The notes beneath the pieces are model-generated. The model searched no databases. It was not told the DNA's origin and saw nothing but the letters and a program-made list of their open reading frames with translations. Below are positions 1 to 8,651 of a stretch of DNA of 50,452 nucleotides, piece by piece (positions within the stretch are counted from its first letter, which is position 1; every line of letters begins with the position of its first letter). Where the stretch lies: the NCBI GenBank assembly GCA_023436605.1, contig JAEZIQ010000162.1, positions 1-50,452 on the forward strand. The letters are read 5' to 3'. A program made the translations under genes and the position numbers. Source of the DNA: Actinomycetes bacterium (lineage in GTDB: Bacteria; Actinomycetota; Thermoleophilia; Solirubrobacterales; 70-9).

Positions 1-8
1 GTGACACC

Positions 9-26
9 CCCGAGAAGTAGCTCGGG
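9..26. terminator. Hairpin downstream of the flippase gene
   Basis: Six-base arms CCCGAG and CTCGGG enclose a 6-nt loop, just past the stop codon of the minus-strand polysaccharide operon. There is no T tract, so this is a terminator-like hairpin rather than a clear intrinsic terminator. Confidence 0.35.
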
Positions 27-32
27 AGCGCG

Positions 33-72
33 GTTTCCGTGCCGAGTTGGGAGGGAAGTTTCCGTGCCGAGT
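33..72. repeat. Two direct copies of a 15-bp sequence
   Basis: The 15-mer GTTTCCGTGCCGAGT occurs at 33-47 and again at 58-72, a period of 25 bp. The second copy touches the stop codon of the flippase gene. No function is evident. Confidence 0.5.
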
Positions 73-1649
73 CAGGAGCGCAGGTCTTCGTCCCACTGTT
101 CGACCTCGACCGCTTCCGGCAGCCCCCGCTGACCGGGGCGACCTGAAGCGTCGGTTCCCTCTTCGCCCGCGGCCTTGCCTGCCTGGCGGGCTTCGAGGAT
201 CTTCTCCTTGAGCTCGCCGGGCCTGGTCAGAAGCAACAGCCACCGGCGCTCCTCCGCGGTGAAGAACCCGCCAGCCAGAAGCAGGACCGGCAGTGCCCCG
301 ACCAGCAGCAACCTGACCGCCAGCCAGGCAATCCCGTCGTCCGGCACGAACACCTCACCCACCGCGATCAGCGCCGCGGAGGCGATCAGCACCTTGGCCA
401 GTCGCAGCCACTCGTAGGGAACCGGGAACAGCCGCTGGGTGAAGAGGTACATGAGGACCACGACCAGCAGATACGAGACGACCAGCGAGACACCGGCACC
501 GACGATTCCCCAGATCGGCAGCAGCAGCAGGTTGAGACCGATGTTGGCGACCAGCCCGGCACCGGTCGCGGGCAGGTTGTACTTGGTCTGCCCGGTCCGG
601 CCGAGGACCACCAGCAGCACCATGTAGAGGGCGTAGAGGGCGGCACCGGCCGAGACCGGTCCGACCGCGTCGGCGGCATCGGCGAACTCCGGCGCGGCGA
701 GGAGGCCGACCAGCCAGGGCGCGACCAGCCAGAGGAAGGCGACCACGAAGGCCATCACGGCCACAAACCAGGTGACCACCGCCGAGTAGGCCTGACGGGC
801 CTCGTCGTCATCCTGGATCGAGTAGGCGAGCGGCGGGAAGGCGAGCTGGAAACCGCGGACCAGCACGGCGATCCCCTGTGACATCTTGACCGCGATCGAG
901 TAGAGGCCCGCCTCGGCCAGACCGAGCGTGCGGGCGATCAGGATGCGGTCGATGAAGCTCAGTGAGTAGAGCGAAAGTTCGGCCGGCATGGTCGGCAGGC
1001 CGAAGTCCATCATCCGCCGGAGCAGCGGCCGGTCGGGTACCAACGAGAGTCGTTTCCGGTGGTAGAAGATCAGGCCGAGCACGATCGCGAGACCGGTCGC
1101 GTAGCTGCCGAGCAGAAGGCCCTCCGCCCCGAGGTCGAGCGGCACGACCAGGACCACCGTGACCGGGATCGTGACCAGGACCGAGAGCATGGTCACCACG
1201 AAGTAGGCCCGGGCCCGCTCGTCGAGCCGGAAGATCGTCAGCAGGTACTCGGTCAGGGTCAATACGAAAAGGCCGGCGATCGCAACCCGGGCCAGGTCGG
1301 GGTTCGGTTCGCCCAGCAGAAGGTCGGAGATCGGTCCGGCGAAGGGCATGAGGACAACGACCGAGACCAGCCCCGCCCAGAAAAGGGTGGCGAAAGAGGT
1401 GGAGACCACCCTGGCCGGATCCTCGTCCTGCTTGTAGTAGAAGCGGAGCAAGGCCTCGACCACGCCGAGGCGGATCACGATCGAGGCGGCGACCACCGCC
1501 GAGAACATCACTTCGGCCGCGCCGTAATCGGTGGGCGTGAGATACCGCGTGTAAAGCGGCAGCAGGGCAACCGCGATCAGCTTCGAGATGATGCTGGCCG
1601 CCGTGTAGGCGGCGCCGGTTGTCGCTAGGCGGCGGAGGTAGCCCGACAT
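72..1649 (-). CDS. Oligosaccharide flippase, Wzx/MATE-like
   Basis: A 525-residue protein made almost entirely of hydrophobic segments, about 14 predicted, with the N-terminal pattern of polysaccharide flippases (SxxxKLIAVALLPLYTRYLTPTDYG). The family moves undecaprenyl-linked oligosaccharide repeat units across the cytoplasmic membrane. The C-terminal 45 residues are hydrophilic and charged, a likely cytoplasmic tail. The ATG start lies inside the 3' end of the preceding O-antigen ligase gene (25-bp overlap), so the two are probably translationally coupled. It is the last gene of a five-gene minus-strand operon starting at 6459. Family assignment is firm; the substrate is unknown. Confidence 0.88.
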   Translation of the reverse strand: MSGYLRRLATTGAAYTAASIISKLIAVALLPLYTRYLTPTDYGAAEVMFSAVVAASIVIRLGVVEALLRFYYKQDEDPARVVSTSFATLFWAGLVSVVVLMPFAGPISDLLLGEPNPDLARVAIAGLFVLTLTEYLLTIFRLDERARAYFVVTMLSVLVTIPVTVVLVVPLDLGAEGLLLGSYATGLAIVLGLIFYHRKRLSLVPDRPLLRRMMDFGLPTMPAELSLYSLSFIDRILIARTLGLAEAGLYSIAVKMSQGIAVLVRGFQLAFPPLAYSIQDDDEARQAYSAVVTWFVAVMAFVVAFLWLVAPWLVGLLAAPEFADAADAVGPVSAGAALYALYMVLLVVLGRTGQTKYNLPATGAGLVANIGLNLLLLPIWGIVGAGVSLVVSYLLVVVLMYLFTQRLFPVPYEWLRLAKVLIASAALIAVGEVFVPDDGIAWLAVRLLLVGALPVLLLAGGFFTAEERRWLLLLTRPGELKEKILEARQAGKAAGEEGTDASGRPGQRGLPEAVEVEQWDEDLRS

Positions 1650-3142
1650 GGGAAGGCGAGGCTATAGCCGATGGCTATCAGGACCCAGGTCACCGGGTCA
1701 TCGAGAAATCCCGCATACGTGAGGGTGTGGATCAGCACCGCGACGAAAGCGGCGAGGATCGCCGCCCGCGCTGCCGGCGGCCCCCGGTCGGGATCGTAGG
1801 AACGGGCGGCGGCCCCCAGCCCCGGCATCACCTTCCTGAATCCGGACATCAGGGCCGCGAAAATACTGACGATCAGGGCGAAGTAGATGGCCAGACCGAC
1901 CAGTCCCTGCTCGGCAGCGACGGTGATCGGTTCGGTGTGCGATTCGGTCACCGGCGCGTTCGGTCCGGCGACTTCGGACTTGAAGGCAACCGAGAAAGCT
2001 CCGGGGCCATAGCCCTGGACCGGACGCGCCTGGAAAAGATCGAAGCCCCCCTCGACCAGGTTCGCCCGGCCACTGGTCTGCTTGTTGATCGCGCCGAGGT
2101 CGAGTTTGATCACCCCGCCGGCGAAGGTTGCGAAGAGGATCGTTCCGACCGCGAGGGCGACAACCCCGGCCGCCACCAGCTTGAGACTCCAGCGCAGGGC
2201 GATCAGAGCGCCGAGACCGGCGATCAGGGCGATGAAACTCGACTGCGAGTAGGTGGTCATGAGGGCCAGCCAGAGCACTCCAGCGGTCAGCGCGAGAATC
2301 ACCGAATCGCGGTTCGGTCTCGCCCAGAGCAACGCCGCCGCGACCATCGTGATCGAGAGGGCGAGGTAGCGCCCGTAGACGTTCGGATCCCAGAACAGCG
2401 AGTTGACCCGGAAGTAGACGTGGAAGTCATTCGAGCGAATCACGACCTGATTCCAGAACAGGTCCTTGGTCGCGTACTCGACGAAGCCAACCAGGGCGCA
2501 GACAAGAGCCAGTCCGATCACGACCCCAAGCAGGATTCGGAGTCGTTTCCTGGTCCATTCGACCTCGGCCATCAGGGCAAAGATCACGCCGAAGGGAATC
2601 AGGAAGAAGCAGAGGTTCTGGAGACCGGTCGAGCGGTCATCCGAGTAGAGCAGCCCGAGCGCGTAGATGACGACCGCTGCCGCGAGCAGCGGCTTCATCC
2701 AGCGGGCGATTCCGGTCGGCGAGACGGTCGGGGTGGCCGGCAGGTGGTCCCCACGGCGAGAGCGGATCAACGAAGTGAGCACCCCACCTCCCATCACCAG
2801 ATAGAGCGGGACGAGCAGGTTGGCATCCTCGCCGCCGACGTTGAGCGGGATGCGAAACGGCAGGGCGATGAGAACCAGTACCGGGAAGATCACCGGCCAG
2901 CGATCGAAGACCCAGGCCAGAAAGCCGACCAGCGCCAGGCCGCAGAGAAGCGCCGCCGCCAACAATCCGGGCGTGTCGCGGAGTTCGGTGATCGGCCCGG
3001 AGTGCCACTGATCGCCGGCGATCAGCACCGGAACCAGTACCGCCGCCACGGTCATGGCGATCGAACGTCGCCTGGAAGGTCCGTCGAGGATCGCGACCGC
3101 GACGGCGCAGGCGGCGAGAATTGCCACGAGTGCCTCGATCAC
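1625..3142 (-). CDS. O-antigen ligase/polymerase family membrane protein
   Basis: A 505-residue polytopic protein of about 12 hydrophobic segments. A large loop near residues 320-400 contains the motif region around QARPVQGYGPGAFSVAF, followed by HTEPITVAAEQGLVGL. This resembles the Wzy_C loop of O-antigen ligases and polymerases (WaaL/Wzy). Such enzymes polymerise or transfer undecaprenyl-linked glycans on the outer face of the membrane. The gene overlaps the upstream FlgD-Ig-like gene by 4 bp and the downstream flippase by 25 bp, so it sits in one transcription unit with the glycan exporter. Whether it polymerises or ligates cannot be decided from sequence. Confidence 0.85.
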   Translation of the reverse strand: MIEALVAILAACAVAVAILDGPSRRRSIAMTVAAVLVPVLIAGDQWHSGPITELRDTPGLLAAALLCGLALVGFLAWVFDRWPVIFPVLVLIALPFRIPLNVGGEDANLLVPLYLVMGGGVLTSLIRSRRGDHLPATPTVSPTGIARWMKPLLAAAVVIYALGLLYSDDRSTGLQNLCFFLIPFGVIFALMAEVEWTRKRLRILLGVVIGLALVCALVGFVEYATKDLFWNQVVIRSNDFHVYFRVNSLFWDPNVYGRYLALSITMVAAALLWARPNRDSVILALTAGVLWLALMTTYSQSSFIALIAGLGALIALRWSLKLVAAGVVALAVGTILFATFAGGVIKLDLGAINKQTSGRANLVEGGFDLFQARPVQGYGPGAFSVAFKSEVAGPNAPVTESHTEPITVAAEQGLVGLAIYFALIVSIFAALMSGFRKVMPGLGAAARSYDPDRGPPAARAAILAAFVAVLIHTLTYAGFLDDPVTWVLIAIGYSLAFPCRATSAA

Positions 3143-3708
3143 GGAGTCACCTCCTCCCTGGAGGCTGGCCGGGCCTTCTCACCGGGTTCCTTGACCGAGT
3201 ACTCCCACTCAATCTTGCGACAGGCGGACTTGCCCCGCGGTTTGTACTTGTGCAGGCGGATGAAGCCAGGCAGGTAGAGCACGCGGCCCTCACCATGCAT
3301 GGTCACGCGGACCCGGTACTTGCTGGTGAACGGGATGGTTCCGTCGTCCTTGCGACCGTCCCAGATCAGGGTGTGTTCGCGGTAGCGCTTGAAGAAGCGA
3401 TCGCGGGCCAGGGTGCGGATGGTGCGGCCGCCGAGGCCGATTATCTCGACGTCGGCGGTGTCCGACTTGGTGGTGCGGAAGTTGATCGACATCCGGTCGC
3501 GCCTGCAGTCGCCGTTCGGGCTGAACACGGTCGGCGACTCTCCGTTCGGCGTGAGCCCGAGCGCGATGTACTCGACCCGGTCGATGACCAGAGGCTCACG
3601 CTTCAGACGCTGGGACCAGCCGAAAGCGGCTACGGTCGCAATCAGGAGCAGCGCAATGGTGAGTGGCGCCAGCCAGCCCAGGCGTCCGGAGCCGGCGGGG
3701 CTTTCCAT
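3139..3708 (-). CDS. Membrane-anchored FlgD-type Ig-like domain protein
   Basis: 189 residues: a short cytoplasmic start, one transmembrane segment at about residues 14-31, then an extracellular domain. The stretch VFSPNGDCRRDRMSINF followed by a later LIWDGRKDDG is the signature of FlgD-like Ig folds (the 'FSPNGDG' and 'W.G.d..G' pattern also seen in gliding-motility C-terminal domains). These are beta-sandwich binding or structural modules, not enzymes. It lies between the LytR_C gene (adjacent, no gap) and the O-antigen ligase (4-bp overlap), so a role in surface glycan assembly or display is likely but inferred. A C-terminal Cys (SACRKIEWEY) could pair with the Cys after SPNGD. Confidence 0.65.
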   Translation of the reverse strand: MESPAGSGRLGWLAPLTIALLLIATVAAFGWSQRLKREPLVIDRVEYIALGLTPNGESPTVFSPNGDCRRDRMSINFRTTKSDTADVEIIGLGGRTIRTLARDRFFKRYREHTLIWDGRKDDGTIPFTSKYRVRVTMHGEGRVLYLPGFIRLHKYKPRGKSACRKIEWEYSVKEPGEKARPASREEVTP

Positions 3709-4446
3709 CTACTCCCCGGGCAGGGGGCCGTGGTCAGTGCCGATCACCACGGTCACGTCGGCACCGGACGAGAGGGCGGCGATGTCGCTGGACATCGCTT
3801 CCGTGTTCTCGATGCCAACTGCCTTGCCTACCTTCCTGGCTTCCGCCTGATGGCCGGACGAGTACATCACGACGCTCTCGGTAACCGCCTCGGGTGCGTC
3901 ACCCACGACTCCCGTCTTGAAACCATCGTCTTCCAGTGTCCCCGCGTACTTTGCGGCGAGTCCCGACTCGGTGCCACCGGTGCCGTTGAGGACCCCGACC
4001 AGGAAGGTGTCAGGCTGAACGTTCTGCTGCGCCTGCCCGCTGGCCTGGCCGCGGCGGTTCTGGTTGGCGGGCCCGTCGCTGTCGGACCCGAGCAGGCTGG
4101 TCGCCGCCCAGGCGGCGGCTGCACCGAGGATCAGCACCGCGGCCACGATCGCGATGATCCGGCCACTGCGGCCGAGTCGATCCCAGAAAGACTCTTCGAG
4201 CAGACCGGCGCGTTCGAGACGTCGTTCTTCCCGGTCGGCCAGAACCTTGAGTTCGGCCGAACGTTCCTCGGCAACGATCTCGCTGACCTCGCGGACCTCG
4301 GCATCCCGTTCGGGGGCGCCACCGGCCCAGTCACGAAGGCGACGGATGTCCCGGGCCTGGGAGAAAACCAGGAAGGAGAGGATGCCCAGAGCAAGCAGGG
4401 CCACAAGGCCGGCGTAGGCGCCTACGGTCTGGATAACGTCGGTCAT
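3709..4446 (-). CDS. LytR_C domain membrane protein
   Basis: 245 residues with hydrophobic segments at about 10-29 and 96-117. A charged, probably coiled-coil stretch at about 45-85 separates them. The C-terminal globular domain (from about 150) reads VGVLNGTGGTESGLAAKYAGTL and ends in a DVTVVIG strand, the pattern of the LytR cell-envelope C-terminal domain (LytR_C). The catalytic LCP domain that attaches glycans to peptidoglycan is absent, so this is a stand-alone LytR_C protein. The start has a GGAG-type ribosome site just upstream. It directly abuts the FlgD-Ig gene and follows the CapD-like gene by about 130 bp, suggesting a glycan-attachment accessory role (inference). Confidence 0.7.
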   Translation of the reverse strand: MTDVIQTVGAYAGLVALLALGILSFLVFSQARDIRRLRDWAGGAPERDAEVREVSEIVAEERSAELKVLADREERRLERAGLLEESFWDRLGRSGRIIAIVAAVLILGAAAAWAATSLLGSDSDGPANQNRRGQASGQAQQNVQPDTFLVGVLNGTGGTESGLAAKYAGTLEDDGFKTGVVGDAPEAVTESVVMYSSGHQAEARKVGKAVGIENTEAMSSDIAALSSGADVTVVIGTDHGPLPGE

Positions 4447-4498
4447 CTGATCTCCACTGTTCTGGTCTGGGCGTCTTAACCGGTGCGGGTGGGCCCTC

Positions 4499-4521
4499 GC
4501 CCCGGAAACGCCGACCGGGGC
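4499..4521. terminator. GC hairpin between the CapD-like and LytR_C genes
   Basis: A perfect 7-bp stem (GCCCCGG / CCGGGGC) with a 9-nt loop lies in the 129-bp gap between the two minus-strand genes. No T tract follows on either strand. It may attenuate read-through or stabilise mRNA ends. The rest of the gap shows nothing I recognise. Confidence 0.3.
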
Positions 4522-4575
4522 ATGTTAGTTAGGAATGGCGGATTGATGCCCGTTCAGGCCGTCAATGAACGCGTT

Positions 4576-6459
4576 TCAGCCGACCCGGACCGGGTCACCC
4601 CCGGGGTTGCTTGCCAGTTCAACGATGGTCGCGGCGAGGTTCGCCTCGTCGCCCGCCTGAACCATGGCTTCCAGTCGATCGAGGGTCTGGAGGGTCCAGT
4701 CCGGATCGATCGGCTCGTTGCGAACAGCCCGCATGATCCGCTTCGACGCGGTCGACTGGGGCCGCTCGTCATCCCCGAAGAGTTCCTCATGGAGCTTCTC
4801 GCCCGGTCGCGGCCCGGTGAACTCGATCGCGATGTCCTTCTCCGGCTCGCGTCCGGCCAGCTTGATCATGTTCTCGGCCAGGTCGGTGATCTTGACCGGC
4901 TCGCCCATGTCGAGCACGAAGACGTCGCCCCTGCTGACCCCGGTGTCGCCGGCCCGGATCACCAGCTGGACTGCTTCCGGGATGGTCATGAAGAAACGGG
5001 TCATCTCGGGGTGGGTCACGGTGACCGGTCCCCCCTGCTCGATCTGCCGTTTGAAGATCGGGACCACGCTGCCGGAAGACCCGAGCACGTTGCCGAAACG
5101 GACCGAGACGAAACGGGTGTTGGCGTGTCGGGCGTCGGCCGCGGCGACCGCCCACTCGGCCATCGCCTTCGAGGCACCCATCACGGTCTGGGGGTTGACC
5201 GCCTTGTCGGTCGAGATCAGGACGAAGCGTTCGGCCCCGGCGGCGGCCGCGCAGTCCGCGGTGATCCGGGTCGCGAAGGAGTTGTTGCGGACCGCCTCGA
5301 GCGGGTTTGACTCCATCAGAGGCACGTGCTTGTAGGCAGCGGCGTGGAACACGATGTTCGGCTTGAACCGCTGCATGACCTCGAACATCCGCTCGGTTTC
5401 CTTGCAGTCGGCGAGGACTGCCTCGACCCGGCTGAAGTGCCGCTCGGCGACCATCTCGCGTTCGATCTGGAAGAGGTTGTCTTCGGCGTGGTCGAGCATG
5501 ACCAGGAGCTTCGGGCCGACCAGGCCGATCTGGCGGCAGAGCTCCTTGCCGATCGAACCACCGGCCCCGGTGACCATCACGACCTGATCCTCGAGGTAGG
5601 CCCCGACCCGCGAAAGCTCCATCGTGACCGGATCACGGCCAAGCACGTCTTCGACCTGGACTTCACGCAGCTGCTGGCTGAGCTGGACGCCGCCCCGCAG
5701 GAGTTCGAAGACGGTCGGCAGGGTACGGACCCGGATCTGGCGCTCGCGGCAGGCTGCCACCACCCGGGCCCGGAGTACTCCCGGGGCCGAGGGGATCGCG
5801 ATCATCACTTCGTCCGGCTCGGTCTCGTCGAGGATCGTCTCGATCTCGTCGGTGGTGCCGAGCACCGAGATGCCCTGGATGCGCATGCCGCGCATGTCCC
5901 GGTTGTCATCGACGAAGCCGATCGCGGTTTCACCCAGGTGCGGGTTGAGCCGGAGTTCGCGAACCACCATCTGACCGCCCGAACCGGCGCCGACCACCAG
6001 CACCTCGCGGCCGCGGGCAATGCGGTTGCCCTTGGTCGGCCGTTCCTTGAAAAGCCGGGTGCCGAGCCGGGCTCCGGCGATCAGGAAGAGGGTGAGCAGG
6101 AAGTCGGTGACCGCGACCGATCGGGGCAGGTCGTGCGGGAAGGGCTGGATCACCGTGAACAGCACGACCAGCAGGAGGCTCGAGACCGAGACCGCCTGGA
6201 TGATCCGGGCGATGTCGCGACCGCCCACGAAACGCCACCACTTCTGGTAGAGCCCGAACAGGTAGAAGATGACCAGCTTGCCGACGATCACGAACCCGAC
6301 CGACTGCAGGAACAGGGTCACGTAGCGGTCGGGGATCGTCCCCGGATCATCAAGGAAGCGAAGCTGGAAGGCGAGGAAGTAGGCGAGTGCGACGAGCAGA
6401 CCGTCGCCAGCCATCTGCATGAGCTGGTACCGGCGCAAATGGAAGTCTGGGCGTCGCAT
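4576..6459 (-). CDS. CapD/FlaA1-like NDP-sugar 4,6-dehydratase, membrane-bound
   Basis: 627 residues. Four N-terminal hydrophobic segments (about 18-135) are followed by a nucleotide-binding CoA_binding-like domain (VLVVGAGSGGQ at about 153). A short-chain dehydrogenase domain starts at about 292 with the NAD motif GAGGSIG (298-304). The catalytic region STDKAVNPQTVMGASK has Met (about 427) in place of the usual Tyr, with Lys 431, as expected for UDP-GlcNAc 4,6-dehydratases of the PglF/CapD group. It probably makes a UDP-4-keto-6-deoxy sugar for the surface polysaccharide built by the operon downstream. The ATG start is 11 nt after a TAGAAT -10 motif. Confidence 0.9.
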   Translation of the reverse strand: MRRPDFHLRRYQLMQMAGDGLLVALAYFLAFQLRFLDDPGTIPDRYVTLFLQSVGFVIVGKLVIFYLFGLYQKWWRFVGGRDIARIIQAVSVSSLLLVVLFTVIQPFPHDLPRSVAVTDFLLTLFLIAGARLGTRLFKERPTKGNRIARGREVLVVGAGSGGQMVVRELRLNPHLGETAIGFVDDNRDMRGMRIQGISVLGTTDEIETILDETEPDEVMIAIPSAPGVLRARVVAACRERQIRVRTLPTVFELLRGGVQLSQQLREVQVEDVLGRDPVTMELSRVGAYLEDQVVMVTGAGGSIGKELCRQIGLVGPKLLVMLDHAEDNLFQIEREMVAERHFSRVEAVLADCKETERMFEVMQRFKPNIVFHAAAYKHVPLMESNPLEAVRNNSFATRITADCAAAAGAERFVLISTDKAVNPQTVMGASKAMAEWAVAAADARHANTRFVSVRFGNVLGSSGSVVPIFKRQIEQGGPVTVTHPEMTRFFMTIPEAVQLVIRAGDTGVSRGDVFVLDMGEPVKITDLAENMIKLAGREPEKDIAIEFTGPRPGEKLHEELFGDDERPQSTASKRIMRAVRNEPIDPDWTLQTLDRLEAMVQAGDEANLAATIVELASNPGGDPVRVG

Positions 6460-6470
6460 GGAAGCCCCGG

Positions 6471-6476
6471 ATTCTA
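6471..6476 (-). promoter_or_regulatory. Candidate -10 box of the polysaccharide operon
   Basis: On the minus strand this reads TAGAAT and ends 11 nt before the ATG of the CapD-like gene, allowing only a very short or no leader. No consensus -35 is visible. Confidence 0.4.
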
Positions 6477-6543
6477 CCCTGCGGGTACCATTCCCGCTCT
6501 TATTTCAGGTTCCAGCAACAGCCGGCGCGCAACTGGCCACGCG

Positions 6544-7335
6544 GTGATCCTCGGGCTGGTTCAGGGTCCGGCCGAACTGCTGCCTGTCTCGAGTTCCGCC
6601 CATCTGGCGATGCTGCCGAGGCTTCTGAAATGGGATCCGGACGAACTCGATCCCGAGCTTCGCAAGAGTTTCGAGGTCGCTCTGCACGGTGGCGCGGCCC
6701 TGGCCCTGCTGATCACCAGGAGCGGAGAGATCCGCACCGAGGTCAGCGAGTTCGACCTGCGCCGGGCCTCGGTTCTGCTCTTCTCCTTCCTGCCGGCGGC
6801 CGCCTTCGGTTATGGCTTCGAGCGCATTATCGAGTCGAAGTTCGGCGGGCCCCGGGCGACCGCGACCGGCCTGATCCTCGGCGCGGCGGCGATGGCCCTG
6901 GCCGACCTGGCCCCCCAGTCCAGGGGCAAGGGTGAAGCCGACTGGAAAGACGGGCTCGCGCTCGGGGTCGCACAGGCCGCGGCCCTGATCCCGGGTGTTT
7001 CCCGCAACGGAGCCACGCTGACCGCGGCCCGCATGCGCCGGTTCTCCCGCGACCAGGCGAACCTGCTCTCCCGCACGGTCGCCCTGCCGGTCATCCTCGG
7101 GGCGGTCGGTCTCAAGGGGGTCCGCCTCGCGAAACGGGGAATCAGCCGGCGTCAGGCCCGCTGGCTGGCGATCGGCACCGTGACCTCTTTCGCCTCGACG
7201 ATGGCCGCCACGGACCTGATCCGGATGGTCGAACGGGATCGCGCTCTGGCCCCGTATTCCGCTTACCGAATCGCCTTCGCCCTGCTGATCCTCGCCCGTC
7301 TGGCAGCCGATCGACAGACCCGGCCCGCCGAATGA
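6544..7335 (+). CDS. uppP: Undecaprenyl-diphosphate phosphatase UppP (BacA)
   Basis: 263 residues from the GTG chosen here. It dephosphorylates undecaprenyl diphosphate on the outer membrane face, recycling the lipid carrier for peptidoglycan and other glycans. The first conserved region VQGPAELLPVSSSAH holds the catalytic Glu, Ser and His; Gln in place of the first Glu is common in actinobacterial homologues. The second region, PGVSRNGAT, keeps the active-site Arg. About eight hydrophobic segments follow. The only other in-frame start is ATG 6439, which would overlap the divergent CapD-like gene and add about 35 unlikely residues. The GTG lacks a clear ribosome site, so the start is uncertain. 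Recycling of the carrier fits the adjacent polysaccharide operon. Confidence 0.88.
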   Translation: MILGLVQGPAELLPVSSSAHLAMLPRLLKWDPDELDPELRKSFEVALHGGAALALLITRSGEIRTEVSEFDLRRASVLLFSFLPAAAFGYGFERIIESKFGGPRATATGLILGAAAMALADLAPQSRGKGEADWKDGLALGVAQAAALIPGVSRNGATLTAARMRRFSRDQANLLSRTVALPVILGAVGLKGVRLAKRGISRRQARWLAIGTVTSFASTMAATDLIRMVERDRALAPYSAYRIAFALLILARLAADRQTRPAE

Positions 7336-7362
7336 CCGCGTTCTCATGTTGAATCACTGTCG

Positions 7363-8373
7363 ATGAGCGGCGAAGACGCATACGCAAAGGCGGGTGTGAG
7401 CCAGTCCGATGCCGACCTCGCGGTCAGCCGCCTGGTCGCTGCCCTCGCCACGGCCGAGATCGGCCGGCCGACCCGGCAGGTCGATCTGAAGGGCCACTAC
7501 GCCGCCGTGATGCGGCTCGACAACAAGACCGGGATCGCGCTTTCAACCGACGGTGTCGGCACCAAGCTGCTGGTGGCCGAAGAGCTGGGTCGTTTCGACA
7601 CGGTCGGGATCGACTGCATCGCGATGAACGTCAACGACATCATCTGCGTCGGGGCCGAGCCGATGGCGATGCTCGATTACCTGGCGGTCGAAAAGGCGGA
7701 CCCCGACATGTGCGAGCAGATCGGCGTCGGGCTCGCCCGCGGTGCGGAACTCGCCGGCATCGAGATTCCCGGGGGCGAGTTGGCCCAGATCGGTGACCTG
7801 GTCAAGGGCTTCGACATCGCCGGGGCCTGCTTCGGAACCGTCGCGCTCGACTCGATCATCGATGGCTCCGGGGTCACTCCCGGTGACGTGGTGATCGGTC
7901 TCCCCTCTTCCGGCATCCACTCGAACGGCTACACGCTGGCCCGCTCCGCCCTCGAGGGAATCAGCCTCGACGACGACCGGCTCGGCCGGCCGCTCGGCGA
8001 GATCCTGCTCGAACCGACCGAGATCTACGTCAAGGCCGTGATGGACCTGCTCGCCTCCGAGAGCCGGGTTCACGGCCTCGCCCATCTGACTTCCGGCGGC
8101 CTCGACAACCTGCTCCGGCTGAAGGCCGAAGTCACCTACGAGATCACCGATCCGCTCGAGCCCCAGGCCGTTTTCAAGCTGATCCAGGAGCGGGCGGATG
8201 TGCCCGAGAACGAGATGTACGAGGTCTTCAACATGGGCTGCGGCTTCTGCGTAGTGGTCCCGCCCGAGGATGAAGCCCCCGCCCTGGATGTGCTCCGACG
8301 CCACTATCCGGAAGCCCGCCGGATCGGTGACGTCGCTGACGGAGACCGCAAGGTCATCCGTCGTTCGCGTTGA
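7363..8373 (+). CDS. purM: Phosphoribosylformylglycinamidine cyclo-ligase (AIR synthetase)
   Basis: 336 residues, full length for the family. It converts FGAM plus ATP to aminoimidazole ribonucleotide in purine synthesis, in the cytosol. Recognisable PurM motifs are STDGVGTKLLVAEE (about 60-75), the CIAMNVNDIICVGAEP stretch (about 85-100), GLPSSGIHSNGYTLAR and the late NMGCGFCVVV. The gene stands alone here, 27 bp after uppP, with no other purine genes nearby. Its last codons (encoding DRKVIRRSR) lie in the first unit of a 35-bp tandem repeat, so the 3' end has been duplicated downstream. Confidence 0.96.
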   Translation: MSGEDAYAKAGVSQSDADLAVSRLVAALATAEIGRPTRQVDLKGHYAAVMRLDNKTGIALSTDGVGTKLLVAEELGRFDTVGIDCIAMNVNDIICVGAEPMAMLDYLAVEKADPDMCEQIGVGLARGAELAGIEIPGGELAQIGDLVKGFDIAGACFGTVALDSIIDGSGVTPGDVVIGLPSSGIHSNGYTLARSALEGISLDDDRLGRPLGEILLEPTEIYVKAVMDLLASESRVHGLAHLTSGGLDNLLRLKAEVTYEITDPLEPQAVFKLIQERADVPENEMYEVFNMGCGFCVVVPPEDEAPALDVLRRHYPEARRIGDVADGDRKVIRRSR

Positions 8374-8437
8374 CCTTCGACCGCAAGGTCATCCGTCGTT
8401 CGCGTTGACCTGGGACCGCAAGGTCATCAGTCGTTCG
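8344..8437 (+). repeat. 35-bp tandem repeat covering the purM 3' end
   Basis: Units begin at 8344, 8379 and 8414, each with GACCGCAAGGTCATC followed by GTCGTTCG. Units 1 and 2 are nearly identical over 35 bp. Unit 3 matches for 24 bp with one change. The purM stop codon (8371-8373) is inside unit 1, so units 2 and 3 are downstream copies of the gene's own end. Confidence 0.9.
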
Positions 8438-8527
8438 AGCTCAATTCGCCCGATTCCGGCCCCTCGGAATTGTCAGTCCCCTGCCACGTTTTCGTTGGCG
8501 GAAACCAACAAATCAGACCTCCTGCGG

Positions 8528-8566
8528 TCGGTTCATACTGAAGCTGAACCGATTTGATCTTTTTTT
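8528..8566 (+). terminator. Intrinsic terminator after purM
   Basis: An 8-bp stem (TCGGTTCA at 8528-8535 with TGAACCGA at 8545-8552) and a 9-nt loop are followed shortly by seven T (8560-8566). It probably ends uppP-purM transcription. The rest of the 278-bp gap to the kinase gene holds the purM repeat and no other feature I recognise. Confidence 0.75.
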
Positions 8567-8651
8567 CCCGAGATTGCCCGCCCCGGTGCGGGATTCCATC
8601 GCTCCGGATAGCCTCCGGCGCCTATGAGCTTTCGCAGGCAAAATCAGTGAA

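Noticed and set aside
1619..3277. Long plus-strand open frame (552 codons) opposite the polysaccharide genes
   Set aside because: It is antisense to the flippase/ligase genes, has a polar, His/Asp/Arg/Gln-rich shadow composition and matches no family; the minus-strand proteins are clear membrane families.
5326..6543. Upstream part of the frame that contains uppP
   Set aside because: It is antisense to the CapD-like gene; the UppP fold begins only at about 6541, so the upstream residues are not protein.
6544..6600. Gln in place of the first catalytic-region Glu of UppP as an inactive enzyme
   Set aside because: The same substitution is common in actinobacterial UppP; the second Glu, Ser, His and the later Arg are retained.
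8344..8437. Regular repeat at the purM end considered as a CRISPR array
   Set aside because: The units are directly adjacent with no spacers, and no cas genes are present.
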